Assembly (NCBI GenBank): GCA_016190245.1
Contig: JACPQY010000031.1
Coordinates: forward strand, 1 to 64,000
Direction: 5' to 3'
DNA length: 64,000 nucleotides
From: Nitrospirota bacterium
GTDB taxonomy: Bacteria > JACPQY01
The notes beneath the pieces were generated by a model. The model was not told the DNA's origin and did not search any database. It was given only the letters and a program-made list of their open reading frames with translations. The translations under genes and the position numbers were made by a program. Positions 24,731-33,377 of this stretch are shown in pieces (the first letter of the stretch is position 1; every line of letters begins with the position of its first letter).

Positions 24731-25606
24731 ATGAGCATCCTGGACCGGCTCCTCCCGTTTGTGCCCGAAGGCCTGATTCGTCGGGTGTATTCCATGGGAC
24801 CCTTGGCCCGCATCGCCCGTCGGCTGCTTACCCCCGCCCCCTCGGCCGACCCATACCGCTGGGTGACTGTCTCCCACGGGCCTCTCGCCGGCCTCCGGCT
24901 GCGCCTGGATCTCCGGCGCGAGAAGACGTACTGGCTGGGCACCTACGAGCCGGGCGTCGAGGCAGCGCTCACGAATCGGCTCCGTCCCGGCGATACGGCG
25001 TTCGACGTCGGAGCATATGTCGGCTACCTCGCGCTCCTCATGGCCCACTTGGTCGGGCCCGAAGGCCGCGTGGTCGCCTTCGAGGCACATCCGGACGCCC
25101 TCAGCCGTTTGAACGAGCACATCCACGCCAACAAGACACGCCACGTCCGAAGCGTCGGTCTCGCCCTCTCAGACCGCCAGGGCACGGCTTGGATGTCCTC
25201 GCCCCCGGGAATGGACCCGCGCGAGAACTCGATCCGGCGTGCCGATCAGCCCGCCGGCAAGGTCCGGAGCTCCGCCGGGGCGGTAAGGGTCAGAACCGAC
25301 ACCCTCGATCACTGGCTTGCTCGGAATCCCGCGTCTCCTCCCCGGCTCCTCAAAATCGATATTGAAGGCGTCGGCGGACAGGCCCTGGCGGGATCGAGGC
25401 ACACCCTCAGGCGGCACCGGCCTGACCTCATTGTGGAGATCCACAGTGCCACGGATGGTGCTTTGGTATGGTCAATCCTGAGTCCACTTCGATATCGGAT
25501 GACGAACTTGGAGAACGGCCGTCCGACCCGTGCAGCCCCCTACAACGGACACCTCCTCGCCATCCATCCCGACTACACCCGGCGGGGTGATGGGCGCACG
25601 GCGTGA
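24731..25606 (+). CDS. FkbM-family methyltransferase
   Basis: Second FkbM-type enzyme of the window, 291 residues: DTAFDVGAYVGYLALLMAHLVGPEG (SAM loop), VVAFEAHPDAL, a shorter middle, TLDHWLARN, LLKIDIEGVGGQALAGSRHTL and DLIVEIHSATDG. The sequence is clearly diverged from the first FkbM gene, so it is not a recent copy. It follows the tRNA by 47 bp and ends 100 bp before the response regulator; it is the last recognisable glycan gene on this side. Confidence 0.8.
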   Translation: MSILDRLLPFVPEGLIRRVYSMGPLARIARRLLTPAPSADPYRWVTVSHGPLAGLRLRLDLRREKTYWLGTYEPGVEAALTNRLRPGDTAFDVGAYVGYLALLMAHLVGPEGRVVAFEAHPDALSRLNEHIHANKTRHVRSVGLALSDRQGTAWMSSPPGMDPRENSIRRADQPAGKVRSSAGAVRVRTDTLDHWLARNPASPPRLLKIDIEGVGGQALAGSRHTLRRHRPDLIVEIHSATDGALVWSILSPLRYRMTNLENGRPTRAAPYNGHLLAIHPDYTRRGDGRTA

Positions 25607-25709
25607 GTTCTCACCCCCTGCGACGCCATGCCTCCCCGAGCACGCCACCCGGTCTGAACCTGAACGTGGCGGCACGCTTCCGAAAAAAGGTGAGCCGCGG
25701 TAATATGTA

Positions 25710-26315
25710 ATGGTGCCCCTTCCGACCCAGACGGCTTACTGCCCCAGTTGCGGCGGAAACGTCCCCGTGATGACCATTCTCTGGCGGGGCACTGAAACTC
25801 CTCGTTGCGGCAACTGCGGCCTCGTGCTCGCCACCCAGCACGATGAATCCCAGGATGCCGGGCACCAGATGACCTGCGTCGTCTTTGCCGAAGATTCGCC
25901 CGGTGTCCGCCGCGTAATCGCCACCGTCCTCGAAGGCACGAAGATCACCCTCCAGGCCATCCCGTGCGAGAACGGGATGGAATTCATCGCGAAGATGACC
26001 GAGCTACTCAAAGAGAAGAAACACGTCGATCTGGCCATTCTGGACGTCCAGATGCCGATCCTGAGCGGCATTCAGGCCGCGCTTGCGATGCGGGAAATCG
26101 AAAAGAAATTCGTCAGCGCAAAACCCACGCCCATTCTCTTCTTCACCTCCAAGATGATCGACCCGAAGTTCAAGTCCATCCTGGACCAGTGCCGGCCCTC
26201 GGCCTACCTGAACAAGGGAACGGAGGCCTCTCCCCGCGAACTGGGTCGCCGAATCTATTCCGTCGTCCGGCGACTCGTCTCGGATATGTCTCTGCAAGAA
26301 GAGCTGAACCGCTAG
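25710..26315 (+). CDS. Response regulator with N-terminal zinc ribbon
   Basis: Residues 11-36 carry two Cys-x2-Cys knuckles (CPSC and CGNC), a zinc-ribbon arrangement. After a linker, residues 55-175 are a receiver domain with the acidic pair in FAEDSPGVRR, the phosphorylatable Asp in LAILDVQMPILSG (Asp112), the Thr in FFTSK (residue 146) and the Lys in YLNKG (169). All key residues are present. There is no DNA-binding output domain, so the signal may act through protein contacts. A TAATAT sequence stands 4 bp before the start codon. No histidine kinase is in the window. Confidence 0.75.
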   Translation: MVPLPTQTAYCPSCGGNVPVMTILWRGTETPRCGNCGLVLATQHDESQDAGHQMTCVVFAEDSPGVRRVIATVLEGTKITLQAIPCENGMEFIAKMTELLKEKKHVDLAILDVQMPILSGIQAALAMREIEKKFVSAKPTPILFFTSKMIDPKFKSILDQCRPSAYLNKGTEASPRELGRRIYSVVRRLVSDMSLQEELNR

Positions 26316-26323
26316 AGCCGGCT

Positions 26324-26548
26324 TCAACCGGCGACGTGGACGCGCCGGTCCCGCTTGTGGTCCTTGATCTCCTGGTCCATCTCGGCCACAACGTCCACAA
26401 GCATGCGGACATCGGACCTCAGAGCCCTCATGTGAGCCCTGAGTGATGCAAGCTGGCTCCTCATCGACGCAAACTGGCGGTCCATCGCATCGAAGCGACC
26501 AAGCATCTGCGCGCGGAGCCGACTCAGAGTCAGTCGCCCATTCCTCAC
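26324..26548 (-). CDS. Small coiled-coil protein
   Basis: The 74-residue product is almost wholly a heptad-patterned helix (MLGRFDAMDRQFASMRSQL, then ASLRAHMRALRSDVRMLVD and VVAEMDQEIKDHKRD). Regular Leu/Met/Val at a and d positions argue for an actual protein rather than a chance frame. It is convergent with the response regulator gene (8 bp between ends). No function can be assigned. Confidence 0.4.
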   Translation of the reverse strand: MRNGRLTLSRLRAQMLGRFDAMDRQFASMRSQLASLRAHMRALRSDVRMLVDVVAEMDQEIKDHKRDRRVHVAG

Positions 26549-26647
26549 GCGCGCACGCTAGCGCGCCTCCCCCGAGCATGTCAAGTCCCACCGGCGCGCG
26601 AGCCTTCGGTTTCCCATCGCGGCAGGCGTGCGCTACCATCATGCGCC

Positions 26648-28756
26648 ATGGCCCGATTCTGCATCACCACGCCCATCTACTACGTCAACGACGTGCCCCA
26701 CATCGGGCACGCCTATACCACCATCGCCGCGGACATCCTCGCCCGATACCATCGCATGCTCGGCGACGATGTCTTCTTCCTCACGGGAACGGACGAGCAC
26801 GGCAAGAAAGTCGAGCAGGCCGCCGCCGCCCAGGGGCGGACACCTCGGGACCTTGCGGACAGCGTCCACGGCCGCTTCCGCGATCTCTGGCGGACGCTCA
26901 ACATCTCGAACGACGACTTCATCCGAACCACCGAGGATCGCCATCGCCGAACCGTCCACGACTTCTGGTCCCGCGCCAAGGCCGCGAAGGACATCTTCCT
27001 CGGCGATTACGAGGGCTGGTACTGCACCCCCTGCGAGACGTTCTGGACGGAGAAGGAGCTGATTCCCGAAAGTAGGCCGGCATCGGAGTTGGAAAATGCC
27101 GGCACGCTCATGGAGGGTCCGGTGGATCCCACCGGAGAGATCTCCTTGCCCGAGCGACAAGAGACGATCTGGCGCTGCCCCACCTGCCGCCGCCCCACCG
27201 AAAAACTCCGCCAGCCGAGCTACTTCTTCAACCTTTCCGGCCGTTGGAAGTACCTCGTCGAGCACTTCGAGCAGCATCCCGACGCGATCCAACCATCATC
27301 GCGTCGCAACGAGATCTTGGCCTTTCTGCGCGGCGAAGATCTCCGAGACCTGAGCATCAGCCGCACCGACTTCCAGTGGGGCATCCCCGTCCCGGACGAC
27401 TCCCGGCACGTCATCTACGTCTGGTTCGACGCCCTCGTGAACTACCTCACGGCCACACACTACTCGCCCGGTCGAGAGGACTTCTGGCCCGCCTCCATCC
27501 ATCTCGTCGGGAAAGACATCCTCCGCTTCCACACCGTCTACTGGTTCGCCTTCCTGAAATCCGCCGGCTTCCCCCCCCCCGAACGCGTCTTCGCGCACGG
27601 GTGGTGGACGGTGGATGGGCAGAAGATGAGCAAGTCCCTCGGTAACGTGGTGGACCCTTTCGAGGTGGCGCAGAAGTACGGCACCGATCCCTTCCGCTAT
27701 TTCCTTTTCCGCGAGGTGCCCTTCGGCCAGGACGGCAACTACTCGAACCGGCTCCTCGAAGCGCGGATCAACGGTGACCTCGCGAACGACCTCGGCAACC
27801 TCCTCAGCCGGGTGGTGCAAGTGGCCTCCAAGCATTTCCTGGATAGCCGCATCCCCGCCTCCACGACGCACGATCCATCCACGCTCGGCCAGGACGGCAC
27901 GCTCCTCCTCGTTCGGCGGGAGCAGGTCAAGAAGGCGTACCTCGACGCGCTGGGCCGAATCGAGCTCCAGGCCGCCCTCGAGGCCGTCTGGGATCTGGTC
28001 CGCGAGGCCAACGGCTACGTGGACCGTTCCCGGCCGTGGGAGCATCGGGGGACGCCGCGCGGGACCGCGTCCCTCCTCGAACTTCTCGAATCGCTCCGCT
28101 TCGCGGGCGTGCTTCTCCAGCCGTTCATGCCCGGCATCTCAAACCGAATCCTTCACCAAATCCTTGGGCGGGAGATTTTCGGTTCCTCGAGCCGGCCATC
28201 GGAACCGGAAACCGCCGACCTCGACCGACCCTACCCCTTCACGAAAGGGTGTAGCATTGTGAAAGGGGCGCACTTGGTGGAGAGGCTGGACCTGGCATCG
28301 GCAGTCGGGAGTCGAGAGTCGGGAGGCGTCCCAGCGGCGAAGATGGAGCAGGGTGGAACGCTGCCCAAACAAGCTGGAGTTCCCACAAAGGAGGCGAAGG
28401 TGACCGAGACGACATCAAACACGATTACGACAAGCACGATCACGATCGACGAATTCAGGAAGATGGACCTCCGCTCGGCCACGATCCTGGAGGCAGAAGA
28501 GGTCCCGGGCTCGAAAAGGCTCGTGAAGCTGAAGGTGGATCTCGGAGGCGAGTCGAGGCAGGTCGTGGCGGGAATTCGCCACGTCTACACGCCGGCGGAG
28601 CTCCCGGGAAAGAAGGTCGTCCTAGTGGCCAACCTCGCGCCGGCCAAGATCATGGGCGTCGAGTCGCAGGGGATGGTGCTCGCCGCCACGGACGGGGACA
28701 CGCTTTCGCTCCTCTCGTTCGACCGGGATGTGGGTCCGGGCCGGAAAGTGAAATAG
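26648..28756 (+). CDS. metG: Methionyl-tRNA synthetase with C-terminal tRNA-binding domain
   Basis: The HIGH motif is at residues 18-21 (VPHIGHAYTT), the zinc-knuckle Cys pairs are in WYCTPCETF and WRCPTCRRPTE, and KMSKSLGNVVDP carries the KMSKS loop. The anticodon-binding helical domain follows to about residue 555. After a low-complexity linker of about 60 residues, the last 110 residues (DEFRKMDLRSATILEAEEVPGSKRLVKLKVDLGGE) form the EMAPII/Trbp111-like tRNA-binding domain. At 702 residues this is the dimeric bacterial form. It is followed 3 bp later by the TatD fusion gene. Confidence 0.95.
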   Translation: MARFCITTPIYYVNDVPHIGHAYTTIAADILARYHRMLGDDVFFLTGTDEHGKKVEQAAAAQGRTPRDLADSVHGRFRDLWRTLNISNDDFIRTTEDRHRRTVHDFWSRAKAAKDIFLGDYEGWYCTPCETFWTEKELIPESRPASELENAGTLMEGPVDPTGEISLPERQETIWRCPTCRRPTEKLRQPSYFFNLSGRWKYLVEHFEQHPDAIQPSSRRNEILAFLRGEDLRDLSISRTDFQWGIPVPDDSRHVIYVWFDALVNYLTATHYSPGREDFWPASIHLVGKDILRFHTVYWFAFLKSAGFPPPERVFAHGWWTVDGQKMSKSLGNVVDPFEVAQKYGTDPFRYFLFREVPFGQDGNYSNRLLEARINGDLANDLGNLLSRVVQVASKHFLDSRIPASTTHDPSTLGQDGTLLLVRREQVKKAYLDALGRIELQAALEAVWDLVREANGYVDRSRPWEHRGTPRGTASLLELLESLRFAGVLLQPFMPGISNRILHQILGREIFGSSSRPSEPETADLDRPYPFTKGCSIVKGAHLVERLDLASAVGSRESGGVPAAKMEQGGTLPKQAGVPTKEAKVTETTSNTITTSTITIDEFRKMDLRSATILEAEEVPGSKRLVKLKVDLGGESRQVVAGIRHVYTPAELPGKKVVLVANLAPAKIMGVESQGMVLAATDGDTLSLLSFDRDVGPGRKVK

Positions 28757-28759
28757 CCG

Positions 28760-30286
28760 ATGAGTGATGGGTTCTCCTCACCCGCCCTTCGGACACCCTC
28801 CCCGCCTGTCCAGTCCGCCACGGCGGACGGACGGGCAGGTCCCGCGAGCGGGAGAGTGGAGGGTGAGGGCCTGGCGGACTCGCACTGCCACCTCGCCATG
28901 CTGGCCCTCGGGGAACGAGCGGCGGCCCTCGAACGCGCCCACGCCGCGGGTGTCGGGCTGTTGATCCTCCCCGGCACGACACTGGCCGACAGCGTCGAGG
29001 GCATCGCACTCGCCCGAGCCGGTGATGGCCTGTTCGCGACCGTTGGGATCCATCCGCACGAGGCGAAGGACGCATCGGACAACTTCGAGACCCAACTCGA
29101 TCAACTCGCCGGAGAACCGAAGGTGCGAGCGATCGGGGAAATCGGCCTCGACTATCACTACGATCACTCTCCCCGGCCGGTTCAGCACGATGTTTTCACG
29201 CGCCAGATCGCCGTGGCCCGCCGTCTCAAGCTGCCCATCGTCGTCCACATCCGAGAAGCCTTCCCGGAAGCCGCCGAAATCCTACGGGACGCCTCCGCCC
29301 AGGATGCCGGGGGAGTGATCCACAGTTTCACGGGCTCCTACGAGGATGCCCGGTCGTTTCTGGACCTTGGGTTCGACATTTCCTTCTCCGGAATCCTCAC
29401 CTTCCCGAAGGCCGGAGAGTTGCGAGAGGTGGCGCGCAAGATCCCCATCGAGCGAATCCTCGTGGAATCCGACAGTCCCTATCTTGCGCCCGTCCCGCAC
29501 CGCGGAAAACCCAACGAACCCGCGTTCGTGAGGCACACGGCGGAGGTCCTCGCGGGTCTCAAGGGCCTCTCCGCCGAAGACGTGGCCCGCATCACCACCG
29601 TCAACACCCGCCGGGCGTTCCGCCTCGGGAACGGCACCGCGGTCGATCTCGCCCCAGGGGACCGCCAGTGGGCCCGCCGGATCGGCCTCGAGCCGCGCCT
29701 CGCCTACCGGATCCGTGATTCCCTCTACCTGAATATCACCAATAAGTGCACCATCGCATGCACCTTCTGCCCGAAGTTCGAGGACTACATGGTGAAGGGT
29801 CATTTCCTGCGCCTCCCACGCGAACCGCAGGCTTCCGAGATCCTCGAGGCCGTGGCGGATCTCGAGGGGACGCGCGAGGTCGTCTTCTGCGGATACGGCG
29901 AGCCCACGCTGAGGCTGGACGTCCTTCGCGATGTGGCCCGGCACCTCAAGGGGCGCGGCACCCGCGTGCGGCTCAACACGGACGGTCTCGGCTGCCTCGT
30001 CCACGGCCGCAATATCCTGCCCGAGCTTCAAGGCCTGATCGACTGCGTTTCCGTGAGCCTCAACGCATCGAGCGGGGACGAGTACGCGCGCCTGTGCCCC
30101 TCCCACCACGGGGCCGCCGCCTACGAGGCGGTCAAAGCATTCATCGACGAGGCGAAAAACTGGATCCCCGAAGTGCAAGCCACCGCGGTGACGGTGCCCG
30201 GTGTCGATGTCGAGGCGTGTCGCCGCATCGCCGAAGAGGAATTGGGGGTGCGTTTCAGGGCGCGGGAATTCAACGAGGTAGGTTGA
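28760..30286 (+). CDS. TatD-family deoxyribonuclease fused to a radical SAM domain
   Basis: Residues 38-285 are a TatD metal-dependent hydrolase: LADSHCHLAML (metal HxH), IGEIGLDYHYDHS, IVVHIREA, VIHSFTG and VESDSPYLAPVPHRGKPNEP supply the metal ligands. From about residue 300 a second domain begins, YLNITNKCTIACTFCPKF (Cys-x3-Cys-x2-Cys), VVFCGYGEPTLRLD and VRLNTDGLG, the radical SAM core. Fused TatD/radical SAM proteins are known in several bacterial groups; the chemistry of the second domain is not established. The first 35 residues are low-complexity and coded partly by a palindrome; a GTG at 28856 is an alternative start. Confidence 0.85.
   Translation: MSDGFSSPALRTPSPPVQSATADGRAGPASGRVEGEGLADSHCHLAMLALGERAAALERAHAAGVGLLILPGTTLADSVEGIALARAGDGLFATVGIHPHEAKDASDNFETQLDQLAGEPKVRAIGEIGLDYHYDHSPRPVQHDVFTRQIAVARRLKLPIVVHIREAFPEAAEILRDASAQDAGGVIHSFTGSYEDARSFLDLGFDISFSGILTFPKAGELREVARKIPIERILVESDSPYLAPVPHRGKPNEPAFVRHTAEVLAGLKGLSAEDVARITTVNTRRAFRLGNGTAVDLAPGDRQWARRIGLEPRLAYRIRDSLYLNITNKCTIACTFCPKFEDYMVKGHFLRLPREPQASEILEAVADLEGTREVVFCGYGEPTLRLDVLRDVARHLKGRGTRVRLNTDGLGCLVHGRNILPELQGLIDCVSVSLNASSGDEYARLCPSHHGAAAYEAVKAFIDEAKNWIPEVQATAVTVPGVDVEACRRIAEEELGVRFRAREFNEVG
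28805..28839. repeat. Palindrome inserted in the 5' part of the TatD-radical SAM gene
   Basis: Core GTCCGCC-AC-GGCGGAC (28813-28828) with outer CCTG/CAGG arms. The same GTCCGCC/GGCGGAC unit precedes hppA at 53793. Here it adds low-complexity residues to the protein or lies before a downstream start. Confidence 0.5.
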
Positions 30287-30294
30287 GCGTTCAG

Positions 30295-30322
30295 TTGACC
30301 CGTGGGGATTTCGCACTATACT
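30295..30322 (+). promoter_or_regulatory. Promoter of prs
   Basis: TTGACC at 30295-30300 and TATACT at 30317-30322 with a 16-bp spacer form a good sigma-70-type promoter. The start codon at 30345 leaves a 5' leader of about 15 bases. Confidence 0.6.
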
Positions 30323-30344
30323 CCATCCGATCGGCGAGCCTGAT

Positions 30345-31298
30345 ATGACGAAACCGATGGACCGCCTGGTCCTGTTCGCGGGCAGTTCCACACCCGCTCT
30401 CGCGGAGCGGATCGCGCGTTATCTCGGCGTTCCCCTCGGCGACTCCCACGTCACACGGTTCCCTGACGGCGAGATCCAGGTTGAAATCCGTGAGAGCGTG
30501 CGGGGGACGGATGCGTACATCGTTCAATCCACGTGTCCCCCCGTCAACGAGAACCTGCTCGAACTCATGGTCATGGCCGATGCCCTCAAGCGGGCCAGCG
30601 CCGGCCGGATCACCGCCGTGATGCCGTACTTCGGATACGCCCGCCAGGACCGTATCGTGGCCCCACGCGCGCCGATCTCCGCGCGGCTCGTGGCGAACCT
30701 GCTCACGGCCGCGGGCATCCAGCACGTGCTCTCGCTCGACCTCCATTCGGGGCAGATCCAAGGCTTCTTCGACATCCCCTGCGACAATCTCTTTGCCACG
30801 CCCGTCATCCTGGACCACATCCGCCGCACCTTCGAGACCCGCGACCTCGTCATCATCTCGCCGGACGCGGGCGGCGTGCAGCGGGCGCGCGTCTACGCCA
30901 AGCAACTGGAAGCGCCGCTGGCCATCGTGGATAAGCGTCGCGAGCGGCCCGGTGAATCCCAGGTCATGCACGTCGTGGGCGATGTGTCGGGCCGCATCGC
31001 GCTGCTCCTCGACGACATGATCGATACCGCCGGCACGCTCACCCAGGCCGCCCAGGCCATGGTGAACAACGGCGCCAAGGCCGTGTTCGCCTGCGCCACC
31101 CACCCGGTCCTTTCCTACCCCGCCCTGGAGCGCATCGAGGCCTCAGCCCTCCACGAAGTGATCGTGACGGATACGATCCCGCTGCGGGACTCGGCGACCG
31201 TCTCCAAGAAGGTCAAGGTGCTGAGCGTGGCCCCCCTGATCGGCGCGGCCGTCAAGCGCATGCACCTCAACGAATCCCTCAGCGACCTGTACAACTGA
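30345..31298 (+). CDS. prs: Ribose-phosphate pyrophosphokinase (PRPP synthetase)
   Basis: Makes PRPP from ribose 5-phosphate and ATP for nucleotide, His and Trp synthesis. Landmarks: LVLFAGSSTPALAERIA at the start, RFPDGEIQVEI, FGYARQDR (ATP site), LDLHSGQIQGFFDIPCDNL (metal His), and DDMIDTAGTLTQAA (the PRPP loop). Full length, 317 residues. It has its own promoter and is followed by rplY after a 182-bp gap, the widely conserved prs-rplY order; the usual pth gene is not found after rplY. Confidence 0.95.
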   Translation: MTKPMDRLVLFAGSSTPALAERIARYLGVPLGDSHVTRFPDGEIQVEIRESVRGTDAYIVQSTCPPVNENLLELMVMADALKRASAGRITAVMPYFGYARQDRIVAPRAPISARLVANLLTAAGIQHVLSLDLHSGQIQGFFDIPCDNLFATPVILDHIRRTFETRDLVIISPDAGGVQRARVYAKQLEAPLAIVDKRRERPGESQVMHVVGDVSGRIALLLDDMIDTAGTLTQAAQAMVNNGAKAVFACATHPVLSYPALERIEASALHEVIVTDTIPLRDSATVSKKVKVLSVAPLIGAAVKRMHLNESLSDLYN

Positions 31299-31329
31299 CC
31301 CGATTCGTGCTATGTGCTCCCCGTCGTGA

Positions 31330-31455
31330 TTCCCTACGGCGTTCTGAGATCGCTTCGCACTCTCGACTCGCGTCGAGATTGGCTCGCGATGACGGGCCGA
31401 TTCTGTCATGGCGAGGGAAGTCCCCGCCGGTCGGCGGGGACTCCGCGGCAATCTC
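31330..31455. repeat. Dispersed palindromic repeat before rplY
   Basis: The leader of rplY contains GAGATCGCTTCGC, CGCGATGACGG, GTCATGGCGAGG and GCGGCAATCTCG, inverted and repeated pieces of a common dispersed bacterial element, and a perfect 10-bp hairpin GTCCCCGCCG-GT-CGGCGGGGAC (31420-31441). A similar but diverged copy lies at 55708-55815. Confidence 0.55.
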
Positions 31456-31480
31456 GCTACGGGCAAATCGAGGTCTTGTG

Positions 31481-32284
31481 ATGGCAGCGTTTTCACTGGC
31501 TGTGAAGTCACGCGAGGGAGACGGGAAGCGCGGGGCGCGCCGGGTCCGCCGGGAAGGGTTCGTGCCGGCGGTCCTCTACGGCCCGGAAACGGCCCCCATC
31601 ACTCTCTCGGTGCCGGCCCACGAGCTCTCCCTCCTCCTCAAGAAGGGGGCTTCCTATCACACGCCCATCGAACTCAAGATCGAGGGCAACGGCGCCTCGA
31701 CCAAGCGTGTGCTGATCCGCGAGGCCAGGTATCACCCCGTGTGGGGCGATCTCCTGCACATTGATTTCTATCTCATTCCGACGAAGCGGCCCCTCCAGGT
31801 GAGCATTCCGCTGAAGCTGCTGGGTGTCCCCGCAGGGGTGGCCGACGGCGGCGTCATGCAATGTCCCACGCGCCGGTTGCTAGTGTTGTGTTCCGCCGAT
31901 CGGATTCCGGAGGTGATCGAGGTGGACGTCTCGGGGGTCGGTAAAGGCCACTCGCTGCATGCGTCGGACGTGAAACTGCCCGAGGGTGTCCGCTGCGTAG
32001 AGCGCACGGACGTCACCATCGTGACCGTCCTCATGCCGAAGGAAGAGGAGAAGAAGCCGGAGGAAGTGGCAGCAGCGGCACCCGCAGAAGGGGCGCCGGC
32101 CGAGGGCGCGGCCGCGGCGCCGGCGGAGGGCGAAGCCAAGGCGGGCGCAGAGGCGAAGCCTGCAGCCACCGGAAAGGCTGCGGGGAAAGCCGCCGGGAAA
32201 GGCCCGGAAAAGGCGCCGGCCAAGGGGGCCGAGAAACCCGCCGAGAAGGCCGCCGCCAAGCCCGCCGGGAAGGGAAAAGGCTGA
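31481..32284 (+). CDS. rplY: 50S ribosomal protein L25/general stress protein Ctc
   Basis: The ATG at 31481 gives MAAFSLAVKSREGDGKRGARRVR, the L25 N-terminal barrel that binds 5S rRNA, with VPAVLYGPE and LLHIDFYLIPTKRPLQV as family marks. The TL5/Ctc C-terminal domain follows to about residue 185. The last 80 residues are a low-complexity Ala/Lys/Pro/Glu tail (PAEGA and AGKAA repeats), longer than in most relatives and probably disordered and basic at its end. It follows prs, as in many bacteria. Confidence 0.9.
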   Translation: MAAFSLAVKSREGDGKRGARRVRREGFVPAVLYGPETAPITLSVPAHELSLLLKKGASYHTPIELKIEGNGASTKRVLIREARYHPVWGDLLHIDFYLIPTKRPLQVSIPLKLLGVPAGVADGGVMQCPTRRLLVLCSADRIPEVIEVDVSGVGKGHSLHASDVKLPEGVRCVERTDVTIVTVLMPKEEEKKPEEVAAAAPAEGAPAEGAAAAPAEGEAKAGAEAKPAATGKAAGKAAGKGPEKAPAKGAEKPAEKAAAKPAGKGKG

Positions 32285-32292
32285 GCTCCTTC

Positions 32293-32319
32293 GTCGAGGG
32301 GAGCTTCACCCCTCTCGAC
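32293..32319. terminator. Hairpin between convergent rplY and the next gene
   Basis: GTCGAGGGG (32293-32301) pairs with CCCCTCTCGAC (32309-32319) with a 2-nt bulge, 8 bp after the rplY stop. A T-run is lacking on both sides, so this is only a possible bidirectional terminator. Confidence 0.35.
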
Positions 32320-32346
32320 AAAACACAGTTCTCGGACAGAGGGGAG

Positions 32347-33042
32347 TCAGGCCTTGATGAGGCCCAGGACCCACACCCCGTAGCTCACGACGATCCCTCC
32401 GAGCCACGCCAACGCGCGTCGGCCAATCCAGCGCCCATCTTCACCCAGCGCGTGCCAGAAGAATCCGACGAGACACCCGATCCAACCCCAGAATCCGATC
32501 TCGATAACGATGCTCCAGAAAACACCCGGCGTGTAGTCGCGTTTGAGAAGCTCGTAGTGTTCGCGCTCGCGCTCCTCGAAACTCTTCCGGCTCTCGTCCT
32601 CGCCAAAGGGCGGCTCGGAGGCCATGAGGGCCGCGATCTTCCGGTCGCACCGGTCCAACCACTCGGCATGGGGCGTGTACGTGCTGCGGATGGCATAGAT
32701 GGAAGACCTTAGCCGCTCGTAGACCTGACGGGCGGTTCTCGGTTCGCCGGCACCCTCCAGCATTTCGCCGATCTCCCAGAGACGCCCGAGCGACACGCCC
32801 ACATGGCGCGCCCCGGGCACATACCAGCGGGCCGCCCGCTCGTAACGCGCGACCGCCTCTTCCCAGGCCACCAGCCAGGCTTCCCTTGCATCGGCGCCTT
32901 CTCCGCGAGCGACGGCCTGGGCCGCTTCGTCCGCCGTCTTCGCCTTCCGAAACTCCACCCGCCCCTCGATGTAGACCTTCGCAGCCAGGGCCCCGATTGT
33001 GAAAAGAACCAACCCGGCGCCGATGGCCAGCTTCCGCTTCAT
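32347..33042 (-). CDS. Hypothetical membrane protein with helical linker
   Basis: I do not recognise this 231-residue protein. It has an N-terminal transmembrane helix (LAIGAGLVLFTIGALAAKVYI), an alpha-helical soluble middle of about 135 residues with TPR-like traits (EAWLVAWEEAVARYERAARW, then LEGAGEPRTARQVYERL), and two C-terminal hydrophobic segments (FWSIVIEIGFWGWIGCLVGFF, then ALAWLGGIVVSYGVWVLGL). Both ends are thus in the membrane with the middle on one side. It is convergent with rplY and preceded by a small membrane-protein gene on the same strand. Confidence 0.6.
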   Translation of the reverse strand: MKRKLAIGAGLVLFTIGALAAKVYIEGRVEFRKAKTADEAAQAVARGEGADAREAWLVAWEEAVARYERAARWYVPGARHVGVSLGRLWEIGEMLEGAGEPRTARQVYERLRSSIYAIRSTYTPHAEWLDRCDRKIAALMASEPPFGEDESRKSFEEREREHYELLKRDYTPGVFWSIVIEIGFWGWIGCLVGFFWHALGEDGRWIGRRALAWLGGIVVSYGVWVLGLIKA

Positions 33043-33130
33043 TCTCCTGTCCCCCTGCGTGTGGATCCCCGCGAGGAATCTCCGGGGATCCCCCTGCCTG
33101 CCGCTCGGGTGGCGACCGAGAGGCCCCGGC

Positions 33131-33274
33131 CTATCTTCGCAGCCAGACGCGAATCAAACCCACGCTCACAACCGCAAGCGCACCCGCCAGAAAATACACG
33201 AGGAGCGAAGGGACCTCCGCCCCCGTCAAGTGCGCGGTCAGGGCATGGGTCAGAACAGACAACATCGTGCTCAT
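33131..33274 (-). CDS. Small single-pass membrane protein (47 residues)
   Basis: An ATG at 33274, preceded by GAGAGG at good spacing, opens a 47-codon frame: MSTMLSVLTHALTAHLTGAE, then a hydrophobic helix VPSLLVYFLAGALAVVSVGL and a basic end IRVWLRR, stop TAG at 33131. The positive-inside tail and clear Shine-Dalgarno support translation. It lies 88 bp before the 231-residue membrane protein gene on the same strand and could be co-transcribed. No family is recognised. Confidence 0.45.
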   Translation of the reverse strand: MSTMLSVLTHALTAHLTGAEVPSLLVYFLAGALAVVSVGLIRVWLRR

Positions 33275-33377
33275 GGCCAACCTCTCTTTTCCTTGACCCT
33301 ACTTACATCACACTCGAAGGGCGCGCGCAAGGACCTTGATTGACTTCGAGTGGCTTTTCCCCTTAAATGACCAGCGT

